DNA of 64,000 bases from Loripinus fragilis. Its lineage: Eukaryota; Mollusca; Bivalvia; Lucinida; Lucinidae. Position 1 is the first letter of the stretch. Each line of letters starts with the position of its first letter. Shown here in pieces: positions 21,961 to 32,699 of this stretch. The stretch is from contig OZ026516.1 in assembly GCA_964019695.1 (NCBI GenBank), positions 102,982,368 to 103,046,367 of the forward strand, written 5' to 3'. Below the pieces are notes generated by a model, which did no database searches, was not told the origin of the DNA, and saw only the letters and a program-made list of their open reading frames with translations. The translations under genes were made by a program, and so were the position numbers.

Positions 21961-23190
21961 AAAACCGTCCCACCACACAGCCCCACCAGCCTGTGGTTAA
22001 TGTAACATTTGATCACATGCGTTCAAAACTATGTTAGAAAGGATAGGGCATTTCTTAGGTGAGCTAAGATGGGATGTTTGTTATTGTTTTATATAAATAT
22101 TAATGTCATATAACGCTTCATAACACTATAATTATTTAGGTCAAACTTTCCCCTCTTTAGTACACTTTCATTTAGCTGTCATTTACCTACATGTTACGTT
22201 AACGGACTACGTCGTTCTCGTTTGCTAGAAAAAAAAACCGGGGTTAATAGGATTTGTTTTCTTTTTGCCAAACGAAAAACAAATAACGAGAATAGCTCAC
22301 AGACCATGTGCTGTACTGTCGAATGTGTAGAAAAGTAAGTGTAAGTTAACACCAAAAGAGGTGACAGCTGCTGCCACCCCATTTGGTGTAAATTTACATG
22401 TGTTTCCCTTCTGAAACAACCAGCGATAAATGTTTAACATTTCGACCTGTTATTCTTGTAGCTATTTCTCCAGATCAAAACCATGGCATTGCATTAGAGT
22501 CAGGCACAGAGGTTATAAAACATTTTTCGTGCTCAACTCAACTGAGCTTGGAAATTCAAGTGCTCATAAAAAACTAAAATGCTGAAAAATTAAGACTTTT
22601 CTTGCTTTCAAACTCTCAGATATTGTTTTTATCATGCTTATGTTGCATTTTAACATTATGAGCATGATAAATTTCATGCTCAGTTGAGTTCAGCAAGAAA
22701 GTTATTAAAACCTCGGCGTCAGATACCATCAAGTTCAGGGGAAGTTCATCTGCCACCAAACTTGGTAAAGTTATGCTTATTTTGTTTTTCAATGTTGTAG
22801 GCATATCCCATGTCAGTTTAAAATGAAGTCCGTTGCAGTTTTACGCTTCCATACATGTATATGTAGCAGGCCAATTTTAACGTGTACACTAGCACATATA
22901 GTCTACTACAGAGTCTGTCATAAAACAGTTAATAGCGACATAGTTTTTGTTTGTCGAATGCAAAATGCAGCAGCTTTGTGGGGGGGGGGGGGGGTATTTT
23001 ATCGATGTGAGGAATACGCATGATTGCTACATAAAATTTGATTACATGCCAATTTCGCTCATATGTGAGAAATATTGGTAACAAATCCGTGACGAATTGG
23101 TATCAATTCTTCACGCGCTGTGAAAAATTGGAACCAATTCTTAATGGCGTGAAATTTTCGAAGTGTGAAATTAACGGTTCAACACAGCTT
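21961..23190. other. Non-genic stretch with an inverted CTCAACTGAGC repeat and a poly-G tract
   Basis: CTCAACTCAACTGAGC at about 22532-22547 has an inverted relative GCTCAGTTGAGTT at about 22678-22690, and TTATCATGCTTATG/ATGAGCATGATAA lie between. A poly-G run sits at 22979-22994. No gene recognised. Confidence 0.4.
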
Positions 23191-23194
23191 CTCA

Positions 23195-23920
23195 CTATCC
23201 TTTTCACCAGGTAGTTTACTCACCATCCTCTATCAGCTGATCTACCAAATCTGAGGCTACTAGCTGTAACAGTTTTCGAGATATCTTTATTACAAGTTTT
23301 CGATGTCCTAAATTTGAAAAGGGTTATAACTCGAAAAATTGAAAAGGGCAATAACTTGAAAATATTAAGATGACTTTTTTGTAATTTTCACCAGGTAATC
23401 TACTCATTATCCTCTATCAGCTGTCCAAGTTTAAAGCTCCTAGCTGTAATAGTTTTTGAGATATCAAGTTTCCTATGTCCAAAGTTGCAAAGGGCAATAA
23501 CTCGAAAATTGTCGAATAACCTTTTTTCAATTTTCACCAGGTAATTGACTTATTATTTTCTGTCAGCTGACCAAGTTTGAAGCTCCTAGCTGTAATAGTT
23601 TTTGAGATGCAATTACGTTATTATGACCCTTCCAAAAAAGCACTACTCCACAAAGGGAGAAAATCCAAACTTAAACAAATACGGGTCAGTTATTTTTTTG
23701 ATGAGGAACCCATCTATGTAATTTTAAAACCCTATTTTAAATCTTTGTGCCTAAATTTGCAAATGGTTATAACACGAAAAATACAAAAGGCAATAACTTA
23801 AAAAAACTTTTTTAAAATCTTCACCTGGTAATCTACTCATTATTCTCTATCAGCTGACCAAGTTTGAAGTTATTTTTGATGAGGAACCCATCTATGAACG
23901 TTCAAAACACTATTTTCAAG
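23195..23920 (+). repeat. Tandem array, TCACCAGGTAATCTACTCATT unit (left part)
   Basis: Units begin at about 23205, 23388, 23535 and 23820, each with TTTTCACC.GGTA.T..ACTC, TATCAGCTGACCAAGTTTGA, AGCTCCTAGCTGTAATAGTT and AAAGGGCAATAACTCGAAAA. It resumes at 24708 beyond an inserted element. Small ORFs inside are frame shadows. Confidence 0.75.
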
Positions 23921-23921
23921 A

Positions 23922-24707
23922 GGTACGTGCATTAAGGGGCTATTTTGGCCCCCTCTAGAGCCAAAAACTGAAAGTTGCTTTTCACCAATTTCATCTTATT
24001 GGTTTATAAGAAGAATAGCCCAAGTGTAAAATTCTGGCATTTATTTCCTTTTACCGGTTGCTATGGTAACCAAAATGGACGACAAAATCGGCTTAAAATA
24101 GAGAAATTGCCATTTTAGGCCAATTTTGAGGCTTTTGGAGACCGATTTTGTTTGATTTGATTCTTTACGACCCATCAACAATCTTTCAGTTATATAGGGA
24201 CGGGTCTTCCTGGGTTTAACCAGTACTAAGCTAGGATACATGTGTCTTGCTCAAGGACCACAACGCAGTGACACAGGTGAGGCTCGAACCCGCGGCCCTT
24301 CGGTCTCGAGTCAAGCACTCTACCACTGAGCCACTGCGCTCCCTTTTGGAGACCGATTTTTTAGGAATTAGATATCAGCACAAGCAAATACCAAAAACAG
24401 CTTTTAATATATTGTGTGCCGTGATAATTCTCATCATCTGTTGAAATATTGTTTTGGTATTTGCTTGTGCTCTATATTAATGCTTCTGTTACAGGTCTCA
24501 AATTTGCTCCAAAATGGTCATTTTCCTATTTTCAGCCTATTATGGCGGCAATTTTTGTTACCATAGCAACCGTAAAAGTTGAATCAATGCCAGACTTTTA
24601 CACTTTGGCTATTGTTCTAATAAACTAATACAAAGCAACTTGTGAAGAGCAACTTTTATTTTTTGACCTCATAGGGGGGCCGAAATAGCCTCTTAATGCA
24701 CGTACCC
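23922..24707. mobile_element. Long-TIR element GTACGTGCATTAAG, copy 1, with a SINE inserted
   Basis: Left end GGTACGTGCATTAAGGGGCT ATTTTGGCCCCC; the right end is its inverse with AGAGGCTATTTCGGCCCCCC. Inner arms also pair: GTTGCTATGGTAAC at 24057-24070 against GTTACCATAGCAAC at 24557-24570, and GCACAAGCAAATACCAAAA against TTTTGGTATTTGCTTGTGC. A minus-strand SINE occupies 24150-24343. Copy 2, without the SINE, is at 31787-32364. Confidence 0.85.
24150..24343 (-). mobile_element. tRNA-derived SINE, full-length copy
   Basis: 194 bp bounded by a perfect 17-bp target duplication TTTTGGAGACCGATTTT (24133-24149 and 24344-24360). On the minus strand the head GGGAGCGCAGTGGCTCAGTG carries an A box (TGGCTCAGTGG) and a B box (GGTTCGAGCC), as in tRNA genes read by RNA polymerase III. 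The 3' end is GATTGTTGATGGGTCGTAAA GAATCAAATCAAAC. Confidence 0.9.
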
Positions 24708-25120
24708 ATTTGATGTCTAAATTTGCAAAGGGTAAAAACTCGAAAAAATGCAAAAGGCAATGGCTTGAAAAAAAAAAACTGGTTTTAATTTTCACCAGGT
24801 AACCTACTCATTATTTTCTATCAGCTGACCAAGTTTGAAGCTCCTAGCTAGAATTTTTTTAAGATATCTTGATTTCACAATTTAATTATGACCCTTTTAA
24901 AGGGGCAAAGGGCATAACTCCACAAAATGATGTAATCCAGACTTCAACAAAATACGGGCCATTTTTTAATGAGGACTCCATCTATGAAATTTCAAAACCC
25001 TATCTTAAATTTTTAACGGACGCACGGACAAGCCCATTCAACTATTCCAAAGTTGGGGGCATAATAAAAATTCCAAGCGTACAGGCCGAATATGTTGTAT
25101 GCTCTGTTGAAAAATGAAGC
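24708..25120 (+). repeat. Tandem array, right part
   Basis: Continues the 23195-23920 array: TTTTCACCAGGTAACCTACT C, TCAGCTGACCAAGTTTGAAG, then ACTCCACAAAATGATGTAAT and AAAATACGGGCCATTTTTTA. It ends with ACGGACGCACGGACA...GGGGGCATAATA, the usual end of this kind of array. Confidence 0.65.
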
Positions 25121-25678
25121 ACCAATTTTCTCGGTAAAATGGAGCGTAGTTTAACATTAAAAGAGGTGTCAGCTGAGCTGCCACACTTTGGAGCAAACTT
25201 ACAGCAATTACTTTCTTACTAAAACAGCTTGGGACCATCCATTTTCCAAGTGATACATGTTTAAAAAATTCTACTGTCCTGCCAGCCAAGAGTGATATTG
25301 AGGTCATGTTTTGTTTACAAAGTTATCAGGGACTTATAATCGAAAGATCACTTGTGTATTAATCCCATCCGCAGGATAGGATTAATACACAAGTGATCTA
25401 TCGATTCGCGTTAACTCCAGTGATGTGTACAAGTTAATATTTTACTTAACAATTGTAAACAAAACATACGTAACTGTCACTCTTGGTTGGCACGACAGTA
25501 CTTATATTTGTTTTAATTCTTCTCCGGATAAATACAACCGGACAGAACATAGCTTACATAGCAGTTGAAAGGTTACAACGAAAGCATTGGCAGTTCGGTT
25601 GCCACCAAAATTGGCATGAAGTTGCACTAATTTCCACAGTGTTGATATAAAAGTGCCACTGTTCGCATACCATGATTT
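25121..25678. other. Non-genic stretch with a 20-bp-arm palindrome
   Basis: 25346-25365 GATCACTTGTGTATTAATCC pairs perfectly with 25379-25398 across a 13-nt loop. No gene found around it. A TTAACA..AAAAGAGGTG.CAGCTG block near 25145-25180 also occurs at 22345-22375. Confidence 0.55.
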
Positions 25679-25966
25679 CATGCGCGGATCCAGAAAGTTT
25701 TGTCAGAGGGGGTCCAACTTTGGTAGTGTTTATTTATCTTTTAATTGATGAGGGGAGGAAGGGTCCAAATACCACTATAAGCGGGCCATCATTGGCCTGA
25801 TTAAAAGAGCGTTTCGCTGGAGTGTCGATGATGGCCCAACTTGGAATGCTGGCTTGGTAGCTTTGTGATTTTTCTGGGGGGCCAGACCAGTGTAGGTAAG
25901 AAACCTTATATTTTTGTGATTTTTCAGGGGACGGACCCCCCCCCCCCCTCTCTGGACCCGCGCATG
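25679..25966. mobile_element. MITE with CATGCGCGGATCCAGA ends, copy 1
   Basis: Starts CATGCGCGGATCCAGAAAGT and ends CTCTGGACCCGCGCATG. The middle contains a partly decayed hairpin (GCGGGCCATCATTGGCC .. GATGATGGCCCA), and a poly-C run at 25937-25950 sits just inside the right end. Same organisation as 43849-44172. Confidence 0.85.
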
Positions 25967-26260
25967 CATTTGAAATGTGCATGCGCAGCTATCCGGTGTG
26001 TTTATGCCTTTTTTCTGAGGTTAGGATCTTAAACAATTTTTATACATGTACCTGTGTCTGCTTGCTTGCAGTGAAGGCTCTGACAAATAAACAGGTCATG
26101 CGTTAAGTACCATTTTATAAGAGATGGCTACAATGTGATTTTGACATCATATTGACAATAACATTCAGAACCAAGATTGTATCCGTCTGTGCATATTACT
26201 GTACTAGAACTGTACACGCTGACATTTGCTTCTTACTGTTACAGTTGCCAAGGCCATTAT
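25967..26260. other. Short non-genic gap
   Basis: AT-rich sequence between two elements; nothing recognisable. Confidence 0.35.
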
Positions 26261-26267
26261 CGTATTG

Positions 26268-26520
26268 AGGCCAAATAAAAAAATTAGTATGTTTCGGGTA
26301 ACGGATCTGAACATTTTAAGTAGGGTAGGCACACATATTTTTTTTAATTATTTTTTTTCTGGAAAAAATATAAGTTTATGCATTTTGAAAGGCATTTCGC
26401 CTTTCAAATGCATAAAATTATTATTTTTCTCAAGAAAACCTGAAACAAATTCTAGGTTTCACCAGTAAATTTAGGTAGGGTCGGGTTACCCTAAACACAG
26501 GTATTTTTATTTGGCCCGAA
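26268..26520. mobile_element. Hairpin MITE with GGCCAAATAAAAA ends
   Basis: GAGGCCAAATAAAAAAATTA, then GGGTAAC, at the left; GGGTTACCC... TTTTTATTTGGCCC at the right. The centre is a perfect hairpin, TTATGCATTTTGAAAGGC / GCCTTTCAAATGCATAA at about 26374-26412, interrupted by one base. No ORF. Confidence 0.7.
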
Positions 26521-26643
26521 CATTCTCTTATCAACGCACATTTACGAGCATATGGTCATCAAAGATAGGGGACCAGCAATCTGCTCGCCTTTGTTATTTG
26601 GTAATCAGGAAAATAGTGGCAATCTGAAGTATGATCGCTTTAC

Positions 26644-26800
26644 ACCAGTCATCATAATCCTTATTCGCTTGGCATATTTTTGTATTTAACGTCATTGGCT
26701 TTTTCAACTAACTTAATAGTGTAGTTCTCATCCACAACCATACATGGTAAAACTTGCAAAAAGCGTGCAAGCCACAAAACCATGAATTACAAGACAGCAT
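26644..26800 (-). pseudogene. Decayed fragment of the class A GPCR family (TM5 to intracellular loop 3 region)
   Basis: Aligns with 42990-43140 of the intact receptor in the same orientation. Shared stretches include CGCTT.GCATATTTTTGTATT, ACGTCATTG.CTTTTTCA, TAGTGTAGTT.TCATC, ACAACCATACATG.TAAAACT and AAAAGCGTG. A 16-bp deletion and several indels break the frame. Relative to the intact gene it covers only the end of TM5, loop 3 and the start of TM6. The homology fades at about 26810, just before a SINE. It shares a flank (TAGACAAACAATA) with the second fragment at 34.3 kb, so the two fragments are closer to each other than to the intact gene. Confidence 0.8.
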
Positions 26801-26844
26801 CATTTGATAGACAAACAATACAAACCGCGATCAGACTGCTTCAA

Positions 26845-27020
26845 CGCAGTGGCTCAGTGGAAGTTGACTCGAGACCGAGAGGCCGCGGGTTCGAGCCTCA
26901 CCGGCGTCACTACGTTGTGGCCAGACACATTTATCCTAGCTTAGTACTGGTTAAACCCAGGAAGACCCGTCCCTGTTTAACTGAAAGATTGTTGATGGGA
27001 CGTTAAGAATCAAATCAAAC
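26845..27020 (+). mobile_element. tRNA-derived SINE, copy 2
   Basis: CGCAGTGGCTCAGTGG (A box), GCGGGTTCGAGCCTCAC (B box), TAGTACTGGTTAAACCCAGG, and a tail TTGATGGGACGTTAAGAATC AAATCAAAC. It lacks the first five bases and has a short deletion after the A box. It lies directly beside the GPCR fragment. Confidence 0.85.
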
Positions 27021-28440
27021 AAAATCGTCAGTCTTCCTTGATTGCTATTATGACAAGCACAATTGTGAAAGTTAAAAATTTCCAAAATTCCTGAACTTTC
27101 GTAATTTAAATTAGGCCTACAGAATATAATAGATTTTTCAAGTTTAAATGTCTGAAGACATACTCAAATAAATAACGGGTACTATTAGAGTGTGCCTAAT
27201 TTCATTCAAAGTTTACATACGGTTAAAACAGCATTTAATACAGGTCAAGTTGGAAAGTGGAGGTCATCCGCAAAATTAGTTATGGCCCTTTTTGACTTAG
27301 ATTTTGGCAAAATTGTGGTTTCCGATCAATAACTTTTGAACTGATACTACAATTCCATTCCAATTTTAGTTATGGGTAAAGCATCATTTAATACAGGTCA
27401 AGTTCGAATTTGGAGGTCATTTGCAAATTTTTGACTGAGTAATGGCCCTTTTTTTGACTTAGGTTTAGGTTTAGCTAAGCGGCTAAGAGCCAAGATTGTG
27501 CTATTTCGGATACAAGCATGAAACTTTCCACACTTGTTAAGGTTGGTGAGCTGATGATTTTTAGATATAGAACCACTTCGACAAATTTCCTCTGCGCATG
27601 CGCAAGGCAAAATCCACTTCCGTTATAAGAAAATTTGGTCTCATTTGACTACACAGACCATTATTTGCGTTTAACATGGTAAAAATTGATCTACTATATC
27701 CCTAAATGTCCTAAGAGACATAAACAAATATATTTTAAAAACGTTTCCATAATTACGCATGCGCAAACTAACTAATACTTCCAGTTATCTCCTTTAATGA
27801 TGTCAAAATGGTAAAACCATTGTATAATTGGAATACTTATACATTTTGACTGGGAAATAAATGTGTTTCTGCACAATCACTGAATCCAATAATTTTTGTT
27901 GTGCATGCATTCACGCTAGAGAGCCACTGTACTAGAACAGTGCAGTCATCGCGGGACAGTTGCAGTCAATGAGGGCACAAACTATATTATTTTGGTTTAT
28001 TGTGATCCGTTCTATGAGCTAGTTCTTTGCAGCTAGTAATTTTCATGATGATGTTTTCAGTTGCAATTATCACTTAGGTATTGTAGTCCATTCTGGGACA
28101 ATTGCAGCCTTTAAATTCTTAAACTTAGTCTAGCTAAATACCAGCCAATTTCTGGATAGCCAGTGGGATTTTTATGTGTACGATATGTGTTCACAGATTA
28201 ATGAGACACTATTTTATGATTTAATGGCATCATATAATGAAGAATACAAATAAGTGAATTAATAGAATGTTTTGCATATTTCTGTTTATTTTTTGTGAAG
28301 TTGCAAACCATTTTGTAGCTGTACGCAAAATTTAAGTAGTCAAGGGCCTTGTACTAGAAGTCAAGGGTCTAAATATAATCAATTTGAATGCAATCTATGG
28401 CCCGGTCATTGGACCAGAACAGCCGATATATGTAGTACTA
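27021..28440. other. Non-genic stretch with a diverged tandem repeat
   Basis: 27225-27300 and 27380-27450 share TTTAATACAGGTCAAGTT, GGAGGTCAT and TAATGGCCC/TTATGGCCC blocks (unit about 155 bp). 27480-27570 is a GGCTAAGAGCCAAGATTGTG repeat whose relative at about 31700-31780 was split by the element at 31787. No gene. Confidence 0.5.
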
Positions 28441-28448
28441 TGCGTACA

Positions 28449-28568
28449 GTATGAGAGTAAGAAAGGGGGCAAAGATCAGCAATCGATACAATCAAGTACC
28501 ACACCTGATTTAACACCACAAACGAGAGCCAAAAGGTCAGCCCTTTCCCAGCAGGTGACCACAAGGCA
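28449..28568 (-). repeat. Dispersed repeat ending GATCTTTGC.CCCTT
   Basis: On the minus strand it reads CTGCTGGGAAAGGGCTGACC, TTGGCTCTCGTTTGTGGTGT, then TGATTGTATCGATTGCTGAT. It matches 15052-15198, and its end matches 48829-48890. Possibly the 3' end of a retroelement; no coding part seen. Confidence 0.6.
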
Positions 28569-28639
28569 GCAATGAGCAGACACGAAAGCATGACAAACAC
28601 AATACAGAAATAACACAAATGATCCACCGAAGAAGTACC

Positions 28640-29440
28640 GCCTTGGTATGGTCATTTAAGTTTTTTACTGGGGGGCTTAAACCAGTTTCACTTTAATAAC
28701 TTTCAAAATGCCCTGCCCTCAGATTTTGAACTTTTGCGAATTAAAGTACCAATATTTTGCATTTTATCTAAACTAACTAAAGTAAGCATATATTCCAGAA
28801 CATAAACAAAAGTGCCTTCCAGACTTTTTTTCGGGAAAAAATCAAAATTTTGGCATGACTCAGGTGCTGTATCGACTAACGCTTAACTCACATAAATCTT
28901 TGTTAAGCAGATACACAGATGGATATATAAATGACAATAATAAGCACAAAATATGTTCATAAGTAAATATTGACAAAAATATTAACAGCTAGGTACCTTT
29001 AAACGATATATGTGTGCCCTCGTCGACAGCAGCCAAGCCGCAATGGCCATGCTGTTTGAGTTCAGTGGTTCTCTAGCGCAGCATTTGACATGAATGAATT
29101 TCTATTGTTATGCTGGGGACATGCATGGTTTACCCATCATGTTCTTGAATGACTGCATACAGTAATGTAACTTCGACTGTAACTCATGTTATGGAGTTTC
29201 CTGAAGAGTGTTTTACTGTCTTTTGGACTTATGTCCATGCATTGTTATGCGTTTAAGTTTGGTTACTTGGCACCTGGGCCAAGATGACAAGATCACCTTG
29301 ATCTAATATACAAACATATACATTTGTAAAATGACATTTAACCAAGAGAGCTGGCAATATGTGTCATAATCTGTATGTAAGCTTATATGACACAGCCTCC
29401 TCAAAGGATTTTCAGCTATTTAACATTACCAATTTTAAAA
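28640..29440. other. Non-genic stretch
   Basis: AT-rich, no recognised gene, RNA or repeat pair. Confidence 0.35.
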
Positions 29441-29446
29441 CAATCA

Positions 29447-30751
29447 TCAATTTACAGAAATGTAGTGTTCAAAGTTTCCACCACAGGCACAAAGGGTCGT
29501 ACACTGGAGAGCTGCATTGTCTATTTCTGCAACCATGAAGATAGCCATATCTCGCAAGGTCAAGAGAAGATAGTGATGCTTGTGGTATGGTGGTCCATAG
29601 TGGACTGTACATTCCAGTATCTTATCCATCACAGTTTGCTGGACTTGATAATCATTTCCCCTGTTCTAGTACCGACCCTAACACATGAGCTTTGATTTGC
29701 TGTGCTTGTACAAAGCCACCTTCCTAAGGGCTGTCATTTCATGGATCAAACATTTTTGGTAAAAAAATGTTATCTAGCCATGTCTACGAGGATGCTTGCT
29801 TGTTCTACCATACAGTATTGTGATGAATCGTTCATTGGTGCAGAGGTAATCTGTAGGTTGCTTTTCAGGGAGAGAGTTCACTTTTACAAAATACCCAGTT
29901 ACAGCTGAAAAGCTTACCCACCGTTTTCCACAACCAAGGAGAAAGGATGTTTTATTGCACCCTGTGAGTGAATGAAAAAAGCAAGCCAACTTGATTTCAC
30001 ACCAACGATAGCCGGCGAATTTGCCAAACCCGCAGTTCATCCACTCACAACTGTTGCACCGCAGGTATGACCAGAACTACTACATCAGTATCAACAGCGC
30101 AACTGCTTATTTACTTTTTAGGCCTTTTAGCTGCTTCCGTAGCACGAACTAATATTCTTTTATCTGCCTCCTCATGCAAACAAGGCGCAAATGAAGGCAT
30201 ATCGCAAGCTGGACACACTAAGACTGAGCTTCTTCTCCCGTAAAATGCAGGGTTCTCTCTAGAGTATTGTCGCACTCTCTCCGTGCAACACCTGATCTCA
30301 ATCTGTGGTTATTGTTTCTTAGTTGGTTTATCTTATGTCCAGGAAACACAGCAGTTGGAAAGATAATGGAAAAGTTTATTGTCATCTTTTCACAAGAAAT
30401 CTTGCCAGTTTTTCGGTACGACAGTTAATTGATGTACCGACCCCTTCTTGATGCTTTTGAACTGTCCGCCTAACATTTGCGGCACATTAAATCCGCTCGA
30501 TCAACTGCACTAAAGCTGATATTACGTATCATTATAAAAAAACATGTCCTATATACTGCTCACTGAACAGTGCTTACCCCTACACCTTTAAGTATCTGAA
30601 CAACGGAGGCTCCGTCCAAAATAGCAACAATGACTCCAAGTGCGAAATCTTTTACAGGAGGACCAAATGCCTCGAAGCCATTCAGTAGCTTCACAACCGA
30701 TATGATGCATATCAGGCCTCCCCCACAAAAATGTAACTTTATCATAAACAC
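29447..30751 (-). pseudogene. Decayed gene of a repetitive invertebrate family (VDTDVVVL / LTGCD type)
   Basis: Read on the minus strand with several frameshifts and stops, the segment keeps in order: AILDGASVVQILKGVG (about 30640-30580), VPKNWQDFL then KDDNKLFHYL (30415-30365), AVDTDVVVLVIPAVQQL (30100-30050), FFHSLTGC then FLLGCGK (about 29965-29920), an ERF.TILYG stretch (about 29830) and a cysteine block ALQCTTLCACGG (about 29500). This order is that of large multi-copy ORFs I know from invertebrate genomes, where H-A-(F/L)-T-G-C-D and VDTDVVVL blocks are conserved and the C-terminus is cysteine-rich. I do not recall an agreed family name or function. In-frame stops (for example after DFL) show it is dead. 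Block coordinates are approximate. Confidence 0.65.
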
Positions 30752-31786
30752 ATAAGAATATCTAATGCTTGGTATGGTTTGTTTAAGAGAAGTGAGACAC
30801 TTGAAATATGCATATACAGTTCACTGACAGTTTGGAGACAGTCCATCGACAGACAGTGATATGAGGTCTGTGAGCTCAAGCATGGCAGAATATATATGTC
30901 TGCCTACCTGTTTGTCTGTCTGTCTGTCTGTGAGCCTGTCTGTTTATCAAAACGGTATATTGGTCTTGGTCAGTGACCTATATAAGCTACGTCACTGCCT
31001 TGGCTTAAACATAACATTTTCAGAGGCGTCCCAAGTCAAAAAAAAAGAAAAAAAAAGTCAAAATAATCCAAATTGGTCAACACAAAGAAACTATGTGGTG
31101 GTGACTTTGGACCACCCTGGTAGCTCAGCTGGTGAGCATGTCTGTCCAGTGTTCCAAGGGCTTTGAGCATGAGCAAAAAATACTGTTTTCATTTCTGTCT
31201 GTCTGCCACAAGCCTACTATCCTCTTTTCTTTAATCTTGACTTTTAAGTATAATAACAATTTTATATGTTTAGCGTAGACAGAGCTTTTTAATGAAAGCT
31301 TATACTTGTAAAATAAATGGGTCTTTGTTTATCGTCTTAACATCATCCGGTTTAAAGAAACCCACTGCGCATGCGCATCTAAAAAGCTCTGTAGGTCTCT
31401 ATATCATGTATATTGAAGACATGCTTTGGTCCTTTGATAGGGGCATCAGGTTTTGCGCAGTTTACAAAAAAGAGAACAGAACACCATCTCTGTACAAAAT
31501 TCAAATTTTACGCGCATGCGCAGCAATTAAGGAATGAAGAGGACTAAACTACAAACAATTAACATCAGTTCTGCTTTATTTTATTTATCTACAGCCAACA
31601 TGACCCCTTCTCTAAAGTCAAACTGTATGAAAGCTCTATGATAATAGCCTAAAATCAGAAAATGCTTTGCGCATGCGCAGTAGGCATTTCCCAGTGTGGT
31701 TCTATATCCTATTCTGCTTAGTCAGTCATGGTCTACAACTGTGCAAAATTTCATGCTTGTATCCGGAATAGCACAATCAGGCCAAA
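30752..31786. other. Non-genic stretch with (TCTG)n and a tRNA-like SINE head
   Basis: 30896-30945 is a TCTG/CTGT microsatellite. 31105-31175 reads CCTGGTAGCTCAGCTGGTGA GCATG and then a degraded B box, so it looks like a tRNA-derived SINE head. GCGCATGCGCA palindromes occur near 31368, 31512 and 31670. Confidence 0.45.
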
Positions 31787-32364
31787 AGGGGTACGTGCAT
31801 TAAGGGGCTATTTTGGCCCCCTTTAGAGACAAAAACTGAAAGTTGCCTTTCACCAATTTCATCTTATTGTTTTATTAGAAGAATAGCCGAAGTGTTAAAT
31901 TCTGGCATTTATTTTACTTTTACCGGTTGCTATGGTAACCAAAATGGCTGACAAAATAGGCTTAAAATAGAGAAATTGCCATTTTCGGCCTAATTTTAGG
32001 CTTTTGAGACCGATTTTTTAAGAATTCGATATCAGCACAAGCAAATACCAAAAAAAACTTTTAATATATTGTGTGCCGTGATAATTCACGCCATCTGTTA
32101 AAATATTTATTTGGTATTTGCTTGTGCTCTATATTAATTCCTCTGTTACTTGTCTCCAATTTGCTCCAAAATGGTCATTTTCCTATTTTCAGCCTATTTT
32201 GGCGGCCTTTTTTGTTACCATAGCAAGAGAAAAGTCGAATCAATACCAGACCTTTATACTTTTGCTATTGTTCTAATAAACTAATAAGAAGAAACTTGTG
32301 AAGAGCAACTTTTATTTTTCGACCTCATAGGGGGGCCAAAATAGCCTCTTAATGCACGTACCCC
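31787..32364. mobile_element. Long-TIR element GTACGTGCATTAAG, copy 2
   Basis: 578 bp, with ends GGGGTACGTGCATTAAGGGG and its inverse. It carries the same internal order as copy 1 but at the SINE position reads GGCTTTTGAGACCGATTTTT without an insert, giving the empty site. It contains GTTGCTATGGTAAC (31926-31939) and GTTACCATAGCAAG (32214-32227). It interrupts a GGCTCTTAGCCGC repeat known intact near 27480. Confidence 0.88.
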
Positions 32365-32699
32365 TTTGGCTCTTAGCCGCCTAGCTAGTTGATGCAAAAG
32401 CTATATTGGGTTTTGTGGAATAAATGTCACTTTTCTTCAAAACTTTTATATCTGACAACTTCTCACTATAGGCCATGATTACCCATTGCTTGTAGATAAG
32501 CATTACAGTGATTAAAATTTAACCCCACCCCCTGACCTCTTAGTTGGGTCAAAGGTTAAATTTCGCCATAACCCAGTCAGTTGTCAATATTGTTCGCTGA
32601 AAATTTCGCATGCAGACAAAGGTACAATAAATGTTAAAATATCGAACGTGATTTAAGATCAAAGGCCCGGGTCCGATCTCCTGGGAAGACTTGGTGTGG

